From: Sabethes cyaneus
Lineage: Eukaryota; Arthropoda; Insecta; Diptera; Culicidae
Length of the DNA stretch: 64,000 nucleotides
NCBI RefSeq assembly: GCF_943734655.1
Contig: NC_071355.1
Span: forward strand, 204,040,439-204,104,438
Direction of reading: 5' to 3'
The notes beneath the pieces are model-generated. The model was not told the origin of the DNA. It saw nothing but the letters and a program-made list of their open reading frames with translations, and ran no database searches. The translations under genes and the position numbers were made by a program. Positions 34,918 to 46,729 of the stretch are shown here, piece after piece (positions within the stretch are counted from its first letter, which is position 1; each line of letters opens with the position of its first letter).

Positions 34918-35849
34918 CGCTTGACGCTGCTGGCCCCTTCAGGATCATTTTCTTTTCTTTCTTTGCGTAAGTGGACCCCCCACACTTCCGACGGTGTTGT
35001 TGCTTTTCATCTTCATCATAAGCACCTGCTAGAGGTTATTTTTGAGCGCGGCATTGTTTCCCTTTTGGTGAATTGTTATACACTCCTACCAAGGGGATGT
35101 TCAATTTGCAAAGTGGCACTTGAATCGGTGCACGAGTGTACTTGGAAAATATCGTTGAACCGAAGTAACATTGAATAGCGGGCGAGGTGAGGGTTCACGA
35201 TAGTAAATGTTGACTGATAGTAAAAATTAGGTAAAAATTTTACTGGTATTAAATTCACTCAAAGCTTCTAAGTGATCCAGCACTGTATGATCAAATGTAC
35301 GACATTTCACTTTACATTTAACAAAAAAAAACTTTTTTCAATTCTAGTTCGCTGCAGATCAAAATACAATAAAGTTGTATACTTGAATACTATCGACAAG
35401 TTCTGTAGATATGAAATGTTTAATGGCGTGTGTATTTTTGTTGTCAAGTTTTAAGAAAATAATCCTCTTACATCGAGAAAAGATGGAAGGAGCTGTGTAA
35501 CAACTTTAGAATAACAATTATGATTCATTTTTTTATATTATTAGAAACAAAAAATGAAAGAAAACAATTATCAAACTCTTCTCTCATTTAGACGCTGACA
35601 CTGACTGAAAGCAACCATGCGTTCGCTTTTTCGTTGAAAACAATGGAAGCACCTTGTTCGGTAATATCCTTATCAAGCTTTTTTTGTACATCGAAAATAT
35701 TGAAAAACTTTAACCGTTTGTACTCCCTAATGTGTGTAGCATTCATCTTGCTTATAATTGTTTAACATTTTTTAAAGAAAAGCTTGATTCGGCAGTTTAC
35801 GAAATAGAAAATTTCGAACGTCGTCGTCGTCGTCAGCATAGAGCCGTGG

Positions 35850-36420
35850 TGGCTCATGCCGTTTTATGCAGTCGTTTCTATTCAACTCGATCGCGGGTCA
35901 CTGGTCTCCAATCTCCCAGGAGTCTTAGAAGTTGAAAGTCGCTTTCGCTCCAGGTTCGCTTTGATCAACCGCTTCAGTTTATACGAGAAATCGTTCTCGT
36001 ACATTATTTGCTATGGCTGCTTGAGCTCGACTGTATCGTATGCTGCCCTGAAATCTACTAATATGTGATGCGTAGCCATGTTGTACTTCCGATATTTATA
36101 GCATTTGTCAGAGTGTTTAAATTAGATTGGCGTTGATTGGTGTAGTGCCGCGATAGTTATAGCGAGTCGATCGCCCTTTGTGTAGATCGGATAAACCACA
36201 CTCCTTTAGTGGTTTTTACTCCTTCCAAAACTGGAAATTATCCAATGCAGTTCCGTTACCACCGATTCCTTACAGTTTTTATGGAGCTCCGTTAATAGTC
36301 GATCCTTTCCGGTGGCAGCATTAGTCTTCATTCTTCCGATTTCTTACCGGATCTCTTCGAGATCGGCAGCCGACACACTACTATCGTTGGTGAGCACTTC
36401 CAGATAAGCTCATTAAATAT
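35850..36420 (-). pseudogene. RTE-clade RT relic
   Basis: On the minus strand, pieces of the RT core in broken frames: a TATTAGTAGATTTCAGGGC stretch translating to a LVDFRAAYDTV-like motif A near 36060-36030, a YRGTTPINA-like motif near 36150, and an ATGKDRLLTELHK-like motif near 36320. Many frameshifts, and no palm FADD seen. Confidence 0.6.
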
Positions 36421-36835
36421 CTGTCAATAGAAGTAATATGAACTAATTAACACAGCGCTAACAAATAGTTTAGTTTTCAGTTTCTATTCCAGTAGCCCGT
36501 TAGTTCCGAAATACGATGCTGGTCGAACAAGCCAGTCGTCGTATGTTCGAATCTAGGTTGGCCGGGCCTGCTACAATCAGTTGGATCTTTGTACTAGCCC
36601 CGTAGTTGTCCTGTACTCTAATAATTGGGTGCAAAGTCTGTCGATACAATGTATTCAAATCTTCAAGACGTTTGCTTTGGCTTTGCATTTAATTCTGCTC
36701 CAAAAAAGTGTCGATAACAATCTGACATGACCATCAAGAGGTCATAACAAAGGTAGGAACCTACCACTAGGTGAACTAAAATGGCTTTTTTACATCTACT
36801 CTGCCGCTATTTGCTATCGTTTTCTAGTAGTTTGT

Positions 36836-36899
36836 TTGTCGTCTTATGTGTCTTATGTCTAATGTGTTTTATGTCTTATGTGTCTTATGTCTTACCTAT
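36836..36899. repeat. GTCTTATGT minisatellite, RTE target site
   Basis: Imperfect repeats of (G)TCTTATGT. The RTE copy at 36900-38876 inserted at its right end and duplicated 12 bases (TGTCTTACCTAT). Confidence 0.7.
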
Positions 36900-38876
36900 A
36901 CTTACTTACTTAATTGGCCTAACGTCTTATGACAAGGCCTGCGCAGTATAATTTCTCCATCTGTTTCGGTCCATGGCAACTGATCTCCAGTTCCGCGGGT
37001 ACCCAGTGCTCGCCAGATCTCACTCCACCTGGTCTTGCCACCTCGCTCGCTGTGCCCCTCTTCGTCTTGTTCCTACCGGATTTGATGCGAAAACCATTTT
37101 TGAAGGATAGTTGTCCGGCATTCTAGCAACATGTCCTGTCCAACGTATCCGTCCAGCTTTAACCACTTTCTGAATACTTGGTTCGCCGTAGAGACGCGCG
37201 AGCTCGTGGTTCATTCTTCGCCTCCATACACCGTTCTCTTGCACTCCGCCATAGATGGTTCTTAGCACCCGCCGTTCGAAAACTCCGAGTGCTCGTAGGT
37301 CCTCTTCTAGCAATGTCCACGTTTCGTGCCCGTAGAGGACAACCGGTCTAATTAGCGTTTTGTACAGTGTGCACTTTGTACGGGGGCTCAGATTGTTCGA
37401 CCGCAAGTGTTTGTGGAGTCCGTAGTAGGCCCGACTTCCGCTGATAATACGTCTTTTAATCTCACGGCTGGTATTGTTGTCCTCTGTTGCCAGCGAGCCA
37501 AGGTATACGAACTCGTCGACTACCTCGAACTCATCCCCGTCGATTACCACGGTGCTGCCCAAGCGAGCCCTGTCGCGCTCGGTCCCGCCCGCCAGCATAT
37601 ACTTCGTTTTAGACGTATTTATCTGCAATCCAATCTTCTCTGCTTCGCGTTTCAGTCTGGTGTACTGATCTTCCACCGCCTCAAATGTTCTGCCGACAGC
37701 ATCCACGTCGTCAGCAAAGCAGATAAATTGACTGGATTTATTGAAAATCGTGCCCCGCATTTCGATCGCCGCTCGCCTTATAACACCTTCAAGCGCAATG
37801 TTGAATAGCAGGCAGGAAAGACCATCTCCTTGTCGAAGTCCCCTGCGAGATTCGAATGGGTCCGACAATCCACCCGAGATTCTCACACAGCACTGGATCC
37901 CATCCATCGTAGCCATGATAAGTCTAGTAAGCTTACCCGGAAAGCCGTTTTCGTCCAAAATTTTCCATAGCTCTTGTCGGTTTACGCTATCATATGCGGC
38001 TTTGAAATCGATGAAAAGGTGGTGCGTGGGGACTCGGAATTCGCGGCACTTCTGGAGGATCTGCCGCAGGGTGAAGATTTGGTCTGTTGTAGACCGACCC
38101 TCCATGAAGCCGGCCTGGTAACTTCCCACAAATCTATTGGCTATTGGCGATAGTCGATGAAAGAGGACTTGGGACAGCACTTTGTAGGCGGCATTCAGGA
38201 TAGTGATGGCTCGGTAGTTCTCACAATCCAGCTTATCACCTTTCTTGTAGATAGGGCAGATAACCCCGTCTTTCCACTCCTCCGGTAGTCGTTCCGTATC
38301 CCAAATCTTGACAATCAATTGATGCAGACAGCCGGCCAACTTGTCCGGGCCCATTTTAATAAGTTCCGCTCCAATGCCATCCTTTCCCGCTGCTTTGTTG
38401 TTCTTCAGCCGCTGGATGGCTTCTTTAACTTCCCTTATCGATGGGGGTGGCACATCTTCGTCGCTTGCTGCACCAATGTGGTCACTTCCTCCGCTATCAT
38501 GGTATTCCGCCTGCACGCCATTCAGGTGTTCATTGTAGTGCTGCTTCCACCTTTCGATCACCGCACGGTCATCAGTCAAGATACCTCCATCTTTATCTTT
38601 GCACATTTCGGCCCGCGGCACGAAGCCTTTGCGAGATCCGTTGAGTTTCTGATAGAACTTCCATGTGTCGTGAAAGCGGTACAGCTGTTCGAGTTCTTCG
38701 CACTCCTTCTCCTCTTGGTGGCGCATCTTTTCCTTGAAGAGTCGGGTTTGCTGCCTCCGCTTCTGTTTGTATCGCTCCACATTCTGACGGGTGGCTCTAC
38801 GCAGCATTTGTACCCGCGCTGCGTTCTTCTCATCCAATATCTGCTGGCATTCCTCGTCAAACCATTCGTCTTACCT
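36900..38876 (-). mobile_element. 5'-truncated RTE-clade retrotransposon with 12-bp target duplication
   Basis: Flanked by TGTCTTACCTAT at 36888-36899 and 38877-38888. The 3' end (left in this orientation) is a short (TAAG)n tail, appearing as ACTTACTTACTTA at 36900-36912; the 5' end is cut inside the linker before RT, so the endonuclease is absent. This is the best-preserved RTE copy in the window. The same tail occurs on the copies at 17.3 and 51.0 kb. Confidence 0.88.
37018..38876 (-). pseudogene. RTE-clade reverse transcriptase, nearly intact but truncated
   Basis: An open frame of ~605 codons from a Met at 38837; the same frame extends upstream to the truncation at ~38876 (DEWFDEECQ). 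Order by residue from that Met: basic linker 1-90, RT motif with AAGKDGIGAELI ~149-160, YRAITILNAAYK ~208-219, motif A FIDFKAAYDSV with Asp277, LRQGDGLSCLLFN ~334-346, palm FADD 374-377, then thumb and C-terminus (LYKTLIRPVVLYGHET, RRMNHELARLYGE). The frame ends in TGA at 37018-37020. Beyond it the same frame continues with NWRSVAMDRNRWRNYT-like sequence, so the stop appears to be a CGA-to-TGA change. Lacks the N-terminal endonuclease, so not autonomous. Confidence 0.9.
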
Positions 38877-39368
38877 TGTCTTACCTATTATGTATATCTA
38901 CTAGTCGCTTCACGTTCTTTTTAACATCTGGCTTGGATCTTTACGTCATCTTTTTATCTACTTCCAGCGATTATTTGTGATATTTATCACCTTTTATGAC
39001 AACTAGTTGATTAGCCGATCTTACTCGGTCCCCCTTTACCTCTCAGTCACTTGTACATCTGTTATTGTAACGAAAATTCTCATAATGCAAATTCTCATAA
39101 TAATGTGTCTACTCTCTTTGTCAGTTTTCCTCATTTCGTCCCCCCGCCACTTGTAAATCTGGCTTCTTCCCGGTAATCCCCATAAATCGACGAAAAAACC
39201 GATTTTGAAACTTCCCTTTGTTAATGGCCACTCTATCCCCCCTTTCAGAAATCCAGCAACTTGTACAACTGCTATCCTTCCAATTACAAGAGAAACGCGC
39301 CCGTTTACCCATTTGAACCTTTTTTTCCGTTTATAAGGGACCATCTCCCTCTTTTGTCAACCCCCCTG

Positions 39369-40400
39369 CGCTGATTCTTTTATGCCAAAATACATGTGTT
39401 TGACAAACGACGTTTGATGAAGAACAGTCCAGAAATTCCGGAGCTATGGCGAAACATACGGTTTGTTTATTAATGAAAAGTCAACAGATTTTTCTATCCT
39501 ACTGACTACTTAAAAACTTCATACTCACGTTTTTCGTCCTCCTACTTGTCGATTCCTTCCCAGTCAGCTCCCTCTTCTGTCACGTAGCTAATTATGCATT
39601 GGTTTGCTCTATGAAAATCACTATAATGTAAACTAAACAAAGGTCTTTTTTACCATATATTCCTCTTCGGTGGAACCCCCTCTTTTCTCAAAGTTATTTG
39701 AACAACTGCAATCGGTTTAAATGCAAGAAAAACGCATCCCCTTTTACTTAGCCCCTTGTTAGGGGCCCCCTTTTGGCAACCACCCAGTGCTGATTTCCTT
39801 ATGTCAAGTGTGCAAATTTTGATGAAGAGCCATCCAGGCGTTTCGGAGTTAGATCTTCCCCCCCCCCCCCTTTTGTCAACCCCTTAAGTTCTGAGTCCTT
39901 TATGTCAAGGAACATATGTGCCAAGTTTGATGAAAAAACGTCCAGGCCTTTCGGAGTTAGGACTTCCCTCCCTGTTATGAACCCCCTTCCCTGTTGCCAA
40001 CTCCTTCAATTCCGATTCCCTTATGTCAAGGAACATGTATGCCAAGTTTGATGAAGAACCGTCCAGGCATTTCGGCGTTATGACCTCCTCCCCTTGTTAA
40101 GGATACCCCCCCCCACCCTCTTATCAACCCCCCAGTAGTGCTGATTCCCTTATATCAAGGAATATGTATGCCAAGTTTGGTGAAGAACCGTCCAGTCATT
40201 TCGGAGTTATGGCCTGCCTCTTCCCTGTTACGACTCCCCCCCCTCACCTGTTATGAACTCCCCCCCTCCTATCAATCCCCCAGTGCTAATTCCCTTATAC
40301 CAAGGAATATGTGTGCCAAGCTTGGTGGAGATCGGTCAAGGCATACGGGAGTTATGGTGAAACATACAAACAAACTCACGCTCACTTTTATATAGATTTA
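39369..40400 (+). repeat. Tandem ~95-145-bp repeat, six diverged units
   Basis: A unit reading roughly GCTGATTCCCTTATGTCAAG, then TGTGCCAAGTTTGATGAAG, then TCCAGGCATTTCGGAGTTATG recurs at about 39369, 39786, 39883, 40005, 40137 and 40283. Units are separated by C-rich linkers of variable length (CCCCCTT...). The last unit ends GAAACATACAAACAAACTCA followed by a TATATAGATT run; the first has a similar GAAACATACGG end. No coding sequence. Confidence 0.75.
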
Positions 40401-40489
40401 ATGAAATCAATTTGTTTTTGTTTTGCATTTTTTACCATTTTTGTTGCTTCTTTGACGTGTTTGTTGGCAACTATGTTTTTGTAATTTAA

Positions 40490-40860
40490 TCTTCTTTACG
40501 CTTACTTGTCATAACTTTTTCGTCATCTTATCGTCCTCTTTTCGCCGCCTTTTCGTTGTCTTTTTGTCGTTTGTTTGCTGCCTTTTAGCCGTTCTTTCGA
40601 CGCGTTTTTGTCATTTTTTGTCGATGGGTTTCTTTTTCTCTTCTCTTTGTCTTCTTTTTTTCGTATTCATGGTTCTACGTCGTTATGCCATCCCGCTGTT
40701 GCTTTAGTCGTCTTTTTATGCTCTTTTTACCATTTTTTCATCATATATGCGTAGTTTTTGGATTTGGCACTTTTATCGGCAATTTTTTGTTGTTTTTGAT
40801 ATTTTTTTAAAGCTGTTCTGGCGTCCTTTCGACGTTATGTTATCATCTTTACATAATTTT
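40490..40860. repeat. Degenerate T-rich TTTTTGTCGTC minisatellite, block 1
   Basis: Built of variants of CTTTT(T)GTCGTC/CATC words. The ORFs over the three such blocks are phenylalanine/serine-rich artefacts. Confidence 0.8.
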
Positions 40861-41460
40861 TATGTCATGGGTATGAAATGGGGAAGGCAAACGAGAAAGC
40901 GACCAACATAGCTTTTGCCAGACCAATCTCCTACCTAGCGCCTCCACGTGGCCATACCCGGTAATACTCGATTGAGTAGCTAAGCTAGGAGGTGCGATGC
41001 CGCGTGGTTCCTACATGCAGACAGCTGAGCCACACGGCCTTGGTAGCAGATAAGTATAATATGTTATTTTAATTATTTGTTTCGTTGTAGCTCATCAAGC
41101 ACAATTAAGACACTAACCGTAACAAGCTTAAATAGTGCATATGGATATCGTAAGGAAAAATTAAATTAATTATTGGATATTAGAATGATGGAAACTGACG
41201 CAATTATTTTTCATTCGAAGGATTGATGGTGAGATTGTTCAATTTTTCCCATATATGCTCCATTTCATTTTATTTTGAATATTTTATTCATATCGTATAT
41301 TACTGGGTACAAGAACACCTATGAAGATTGCGTGAGTTTTTGCGCAGCCTCTTAAAGTAGGTGGTCAACTAACGTACCCATTTCTACAATCGTAAGGACA
41401 TGGCCAGGTGTATGGTGTACTTACGGGTACATCATATTAGCCACCCATGATGTGTACGGT
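40861..41460. other. Insert between T-rich blocks, unclassified
   Basis: A GC-richer patch at 40870-41050 has internal complementary phrases (CTCCTACCTAGC versus GCTAAGCTAGGAG), then AT-rich DNA. It probably came from an insertion into the T-rich array, but no target duplication was found. Confidence 0.35.
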
Positions 41461-41463
41461 TTT

Positions 41464-41490
41464 CTATGCTATGCTATGCTATGCTATGCT
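41464..41490. repeat. (CTATG)n microsatellite
   Basis: Five pentanucleotide units directly before T-rich block 2. Confidence 0.9.
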
Positions 41491-41499
41491 TTACATAAT

Positions 41500-42060
41500 T
41501 TTATGTCATCTTTAAATTGTCTGTATCTTTTGTCGTCTATTTGCCATTTTTCCGATGTTCTTTCGTCGTGTTTTCGTCATTTTATTGTTGTATTTGCAAC
41601 AGGTTTTTGCTGTCTTTTTATCATCTTTTTGTTGTCTTTTCTCTTCGTTTTTCGTCGTTTTGCCATCTTTTCGTTTTAGTCGTCTTTTTATGCCCTTTCT
41701 GCCATCTTTTTATCGTATTTTTTGTAGTTTTTGGTAGCTGCTCTGGCGTCCTTATTTTATCAACCTCTCTTCGTTTATTGTCATCTCTTGTTTCTCTTTC
41801 TCGTTGTCTTTTCTACCTCTATATACTGTCTTTTCCACGTTTCATTTCATCATTTTTTTGTTGTCTTTTCATAGGGTTTTCGCCGTTTTTCTGTCATCTT
41901 TTCGCTTGGTTTTTCTTCGTTGTTTTACCATCCCTTTGGCATTTTAATCGTCTTTATGCCATCTTTTAATCGTATTTTGTAATTTTTGGATGTCTGTCTT
42001 TGGTATTTTTTCAGTGGTTTCTTTGCCGTTTTTGTAGGTTTTTTTTTTGTCTGGAATTAA
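41500..42060. repeat. Degenerate T-rich TTTTTGTCGTC minisatellite, block 2
   Basis: Same word family as 40490-40860. The 150-aa ORF 41517-41969 is a compositional artefact. Confidence 0.8.
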
Positions 42061-42084
42061 ATAAAACGACAACTTCTCCAATTT

Positions 42085-42220
42085 AATTCTACTCTGTATA
42101 TTTATTCTTGACAGATACGTATTTCGCCTACTACTTGCAGGCTTCCTCAGTGTCTGTTTTTGTATTGGAATTTTTAGAAATTGGATAAGTTTACTTTTTA
42201 TTTAATTCCAAGTTTCGTAC
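42085..42220 (-). repeat. Dispersed repeat, copy 2, inserted in T-rich array
   Basis: Reverse complement of the 13115-13225 repeat: CAGATACGTATTTCGCCTAC, GCAGGCTTCCTCAGTGTCTG and the AT-rich tail. The T-rich minisatellite resumes at about 42255, so this is an insertion. Confidence 0.75.
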
Positions 42221-42254
42221 TCTACTAAGACGCTCCAAAAACTTCAGTCTTCAG

Positions 42255-42725
42255 TAGGTTTTTTTTTGTTCTTTTTGTCGTTATTTTGTCATCTTTTCTT
42301 TGTTTTTGTGACATCTTTTAATTGTCTCTCGTCATTTCGAAGTTTTTTATTGCCTTTTCAAGTCAATTTTGCCATGTTTTCGTCATCGTGTTTGTTGTCA
42401 AACCACAGAAATGGTGTCGAGAAAAGTGTTATCCTTTTATTGTCTTTTCGTTATTCTTAGATCATCTTTCTGTCTTGTATTCGTCATCTTTTTGTCGTCT
42501 TTTTTTGTATGTTTGGCTTTTTCCGCAGCGTCAGCTTTTTTCGTTGTTTGTTTGTTTCTTTTATGTCATTATTATAGCTTTTTCATCGTATTTTCGCAAC
42601 CTTGCTTCACTTTTTTGCTATGTTTTCATCACATTTTTGTCGTCTTTACGCTGTCTTTTCGCTGTCTCTTAATTGTCTTTTCTCTGTATTTTATTCATCT
42701 TTTCACTGTCTTTTCGTTGTGTTTT
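42255..42725. repeat. Degenerate T-rich TTTTTGTCGTC minisatellite, block 3
   Basis: Third block of the same family; overlapping F/S-rich ORFs of 116-122 aa are artefacts. Confidence 0.8.
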
Positions 42726-43223
42726 CGGATGCCGTAAGTTCTATGAAATTCTTTTGAGCTGCTGTTAGATGTATTACAGAAATGCTTAAACCTATTTTTT
42801 GCATTAGGCAAACTTTAAAAATAGAAATACTTTTGATGATATCCCGGACAAATGCCTCAACAAAATTTTTAAATAACAAATTAATTATTAACTTCCGGAT
42901 TAGCATTTCAGAGAATCAGATCAGAGCTACTTAATAAATTAGGCAGCGGCAAGCAAAATCGCAACTAAATTCCCTTAATCATCAACAGGTTACGTCCCCG
43001 GTTACGGCTAATCGGACTAGTTTAACTGAATTGTTTCATCCGATTTCTGCCGACGCAAATAAACACAGTGTTTTCCGGTTCTGCCCCCGGAGCAGCAGCA
43101 AAGATGGAAACAGCATGATTAAATAAGTGATTTAATCAAAGAAGAAAAAAATAAGCTCCAAACAAGCCAAATCGTCTGGAAAATTTCCATTTCCAATCCT
43201 ATTTCCAATCCGGTTGAGCTTAC

Positions 43224-43225
<2 letters not shown>

Positions 43226-43263
<38 letters not shown>

Positions 43264-43303
43264 CGGCGAGGGCGACGACGACGACGACGACGACCGACGT
43301 CGT
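43226..43303. repeat. (GTC)n facing (GAC)n triplet palindrome
   Basis: About 12 GTC units are followed by a short GGCGAGGGC spacer and about 7-8 GAC units, ending GACCGACGTCGTC. The two runs are complementary, so a strong hairpin or cruciform is possible. Confidence 0.92.
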
Positions 43304-44973
43304 CATCTCAAACCGTCTGCTATCCCAAAACCACCCCGGACCGGCCCTGTCACCGCGTGGCATTCGTTGTTGATTCCACCATCATCGATATGAAAACGGT
43401 TTACCGTATTTTGTTTCCTCCTCCGTTTGCCGGTTCGGTCTTCGGTGTAGTTCGGACAAATCCGCTGCCTGTGCCATCACAGTGCAGTGCAGTGCATACC
43501 TACATAGCAGAGCAAGCAAGTAACTACAAAGTGCTTCGAGTTTTCACGGAATGTTCCGGGAGCAACGAAACTTTGTAACTCAGTGGCACACATACTTCAT
43601 GAAAACATTCCCCGGAACGAGGCAAATGAAGTCCGGAAAGAATGTTGGAGATCTTTGGATGGTTTGGTTGGTCGTCTTTTGAAACATATTTGGGCTCTAT
43701 TGAGTAGAGATTTTGGTGACAATGTGAGTGTTGTACTGAAATTAGCTAATGACAATAAAATTATAGCCCTAAAAATTGAATTAGATGTCTATCCGTAAGT
43801 TACGCGGAAAAAACAAATGGCAGAAAAGCATTACAGACAATGACGTAATTGAACGAGTGACACTTTATAGATCGTAGCTTTAATCGAAGTTCAATTCAAT
43901 TTTATCGGAAAAGCTGCGAAGCAGCAAAGCACGTACCGTGCCTGAACAGGATACGACACAAGATTGACGGAAATGGCAAGCTAGCGATGGGTCGCGATAA
44001 AAAGAACAGCCAGTCAGATAGTGACAGCCTGCGATAGAGGGTGATTCGCGAGGTCGTGTTTACTTGAGGAAAATACACTTGAGAACCATCCACTCGAGAG
44101 TTTATCTGACGTTCCTGTCCACCTTTGATTTTTGTTTATATATCCTGCTTTACTTGGATCTTGATCAATGTAATGGTATTGAAGATACGGGTACTTGTTT
44201 TAAAGGAATCTTTCTCTCAAGGCGAAGTTTTTCGACACTTGAAAAATAACAAAAAAGATCTTTCATTAAACAGAAAATTTAAGCAGGAAGCCCAAAACAG
44301 TTCCCGAGTTGAATTAATATGGAATGGCAAATAAATTTTCATTACACTACTGGCAGGCGTCTGGCATTCTTGAAACTGAACGCAACATTCGAGGAATTCC
44401 GATAACAGGACGAATATTATCGCATTCTACTGCAGAGTGTGGCCCGCCCTGGGGAAATTAACTTTTCATAAACATTACATCAATATCAATCGATAGTAAA
44501 AGGGATGGCCAACATTCCTACCATACCGGACGGAAAACTAGTGCAGTTCGGTTTTTGCTGAAAACTACACTCCACTGCTGCACTACACCTCACTGCACTG
44601 GGACCGTAGCGCATGCCAGAACCCGGCTAAGCAGCTGGTGCTTCATGCATTTCAATGGGGCACCTGACGATTTCCTTGCCGTCACCTGATGCAGGAAGCT
44701 ATAACCTCTCTAAAGGTGGCGATGGTCTTGAAAACTTTAATATTATGACGAAACACAATCCACTCCAGACGAAGATGCTGCTGAAAAACCAAAACATAAC
44801 AGTAACTCTATGAATTGCGGCATTTTACGGTGGTTGACAAAATCAAAAAAAAAACTTTTGGATAGTAGAACATTTTTCATCCTACTTCTTATTAGGAAGA
44901 CCATTTACACTCCGTACGGATGCTCGAAGGGTTGTATTTATACTCAACCAATTAAGAGGAAATTCGAAGTGAT
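43304..44973. other. No supported gene
   Basis: ORFs of 60-73 aa on both strands with no domains. The sequence around 43480-43580 is GC-richer but has no defined splice or coding signature. Confidence 0.4.
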
Positions 44974-44975
44974 TA

Positions 44976-45234
44976 CACGGATAGAAATTTAATCTCCATA
45001 ATGAGCTAAATGACTCATGATTTTAGGTTTCTAGCTTATGCTTTATGAAAATACACCATGAATAATACTCATGATACCATGAGCTTCTTGCAGTATGACA
45101 CAACTCAAAACCATGAACTATTATTCATGATTTTGTGCTGCTTGATATGGGAGTTCAGTCATGATTTGACAGCAATTCAAACTTCATGATTTCATGATTT
45201 CATTCATGGTATCGGAATCGGATTTCTTTCCGTG
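44976..45234. mobile_element. TA-flanked MITE, 259 bp, CACGGA ends
   Basis: Starts CACGGATAGAAAT and ends ATTTCTTTCCGTG, a 13-bp inverted repeat with one mismatch. TA lies on both sides (44974-44975, 45235-45236). The interior is crowded with CATGAT/ATCATG/TCATGA words in both orientations. No ORF. Confidence 0.82.
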
Positions 45235-46202
45235 TAGTGTTCACTTATGTGCTGATGGATGGGCTCTTTCGTTACTGGACTTGAGACAAGATTGAAATTT
45301 GCATTTTAATTTGAATTTGGTCTTTAATTTGGACTTAATCTGAAAATTTAACATCAAACTGGACTTGAAACCAAGATTGAAAATTGAACTTAAAACTGGA
45401 CTCAAATGAGACTTGAAATTAAACTTGATAATACACTTAAAGTGAGCCTCAGAATTGAATTTTAATTCGTAGTTCAATTCGGAATTCAATTAAACTAAAA
45501 ATTGGCCATAAAATGGGACATTAAACTGGGTTTGAAACCAAACTAAAATTGGACTTCAAAGTACACTTAAAATTGGATTTTAAATTGGGCTTAAATTGCC
45601 CTTGAAGTTCAGCTTGAATTTGGAATTCAATTATGCACGATATTAGTCTAAAATGGGACATTCTATTGAACTTGAAATTAGACGTCAATTAGACATGCGA
45701 TCGGAGGTAAAATAGATAATAAATTAAGCTTGAAATTAGTCCTAAAATAGGATATCACACTGGATATGTAAATAGTCTTGAATTGGAATTGAAATTAGAT
45801 TTCGAATTCAACTTGGAATGTTGCTAGATAATGAAATTAAATTTGACTTAAATTGGGACATTAAATTAGCTTTGTGGTCAGGTTGAAATTGAAATTGGAC
45901 TCGATACTGGACCTCAAGTTGGCCTCAAGTTGCACTTGAACTTGAATTAAATATGGACTTGAAATTAAACTTAGCTAGAAATTGAAATTAAATTTAATTT
46001 AAATTTGGATTTAAAATGGGACAGTAAATTGGATTTCAAATTAGTCCTGGAATTAGATGTGAAACTGAAATCAATTTGCCTTGAAATAAAAAGGAGATTG
46101 AATTAAATTGGAACAATAAATTGGACTTCAAATCCGATTTAAATTAGAACATTAAATTGAACTTAAATTGGGACCAAAAGGTAGGTTTCAAAGTGCATTT
46201 AA

Positions 46203-46729
46203 GGGGACGTAAATGACTAAAAATTTTGAAAAAATCATTATTTTTTTCTTTCAGATTTTGATTCTGCAGTATTTTCCGCTTATTTTAATACTAAATTTGT
46301 AATGATCCGACCACGAGAAGTGCCCGAAAAAGGATCATACACATAAGCATTCCAATGCGGCGTGGAACAACTTCGGCGGAATAAAACGCCGCTCCTGGAA
46401 AACCATGATTTTCAAACTTTATGTATCTTTTTCTCAGCAACTGCGCCACGTATTGGAACAAACTTTTTTTGTTTTGTTGGTAGTAGCTTGGCAAAAACTT
46501 TTATAACTTTTGAGGTTTGTAAACGAAACGCAGTCAGAGAAAAAAGAAAACGCAGTCAGAGAAAAAAAAAACCGCACTAGAATGCTAATGTGTATGATAA
46601 TTTTTCAGCCACTTCCCGTGGTCAGATCATTATAAATTTAGTATAAAAATAAGCGGAAAAAAACTGCAGAATCAAAATCTAAAATAAAAAATAATGATTT
46701 TTTCAAAATTTTTAGTCGTTCATGTCCCC
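46203..46729. mobile_element. TTAA-flanked element with ~155-bp inverted repeats
   Basis: Starts GGGGACGTAAATGACTAAAA; the reverse complement of the right end starts GGGGACATGAACGACTAAAA. The arms extend about 155 bases at ~88% identity. TTAA is present on both sides (46199-46202 and 46730-46733). TTAA duplication suggests a piggyBac-type integration, though the GGGG ends are not the usual CCC(T/C) type. 527 bp, no transposase. Confidence 0.8.

Noticed and set aside
34879..35178. Poly-alanine protein exon over (CTG)8
   Set aside because: Open frame depends on the triplet run, and no other evidence of coding.
38319..38924. 201-aa plus-strand ORF
   Set aside because: Antisense shadow of the RTE reverse transcriptase at 37018-38876.
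41452..42737. F/S-rich 'membrane' proteins over the T-rich blocks
   Set aside because: Hydrophobicity comes from T-rich minisatellite; several frames are open together and none has a conserved pattern.
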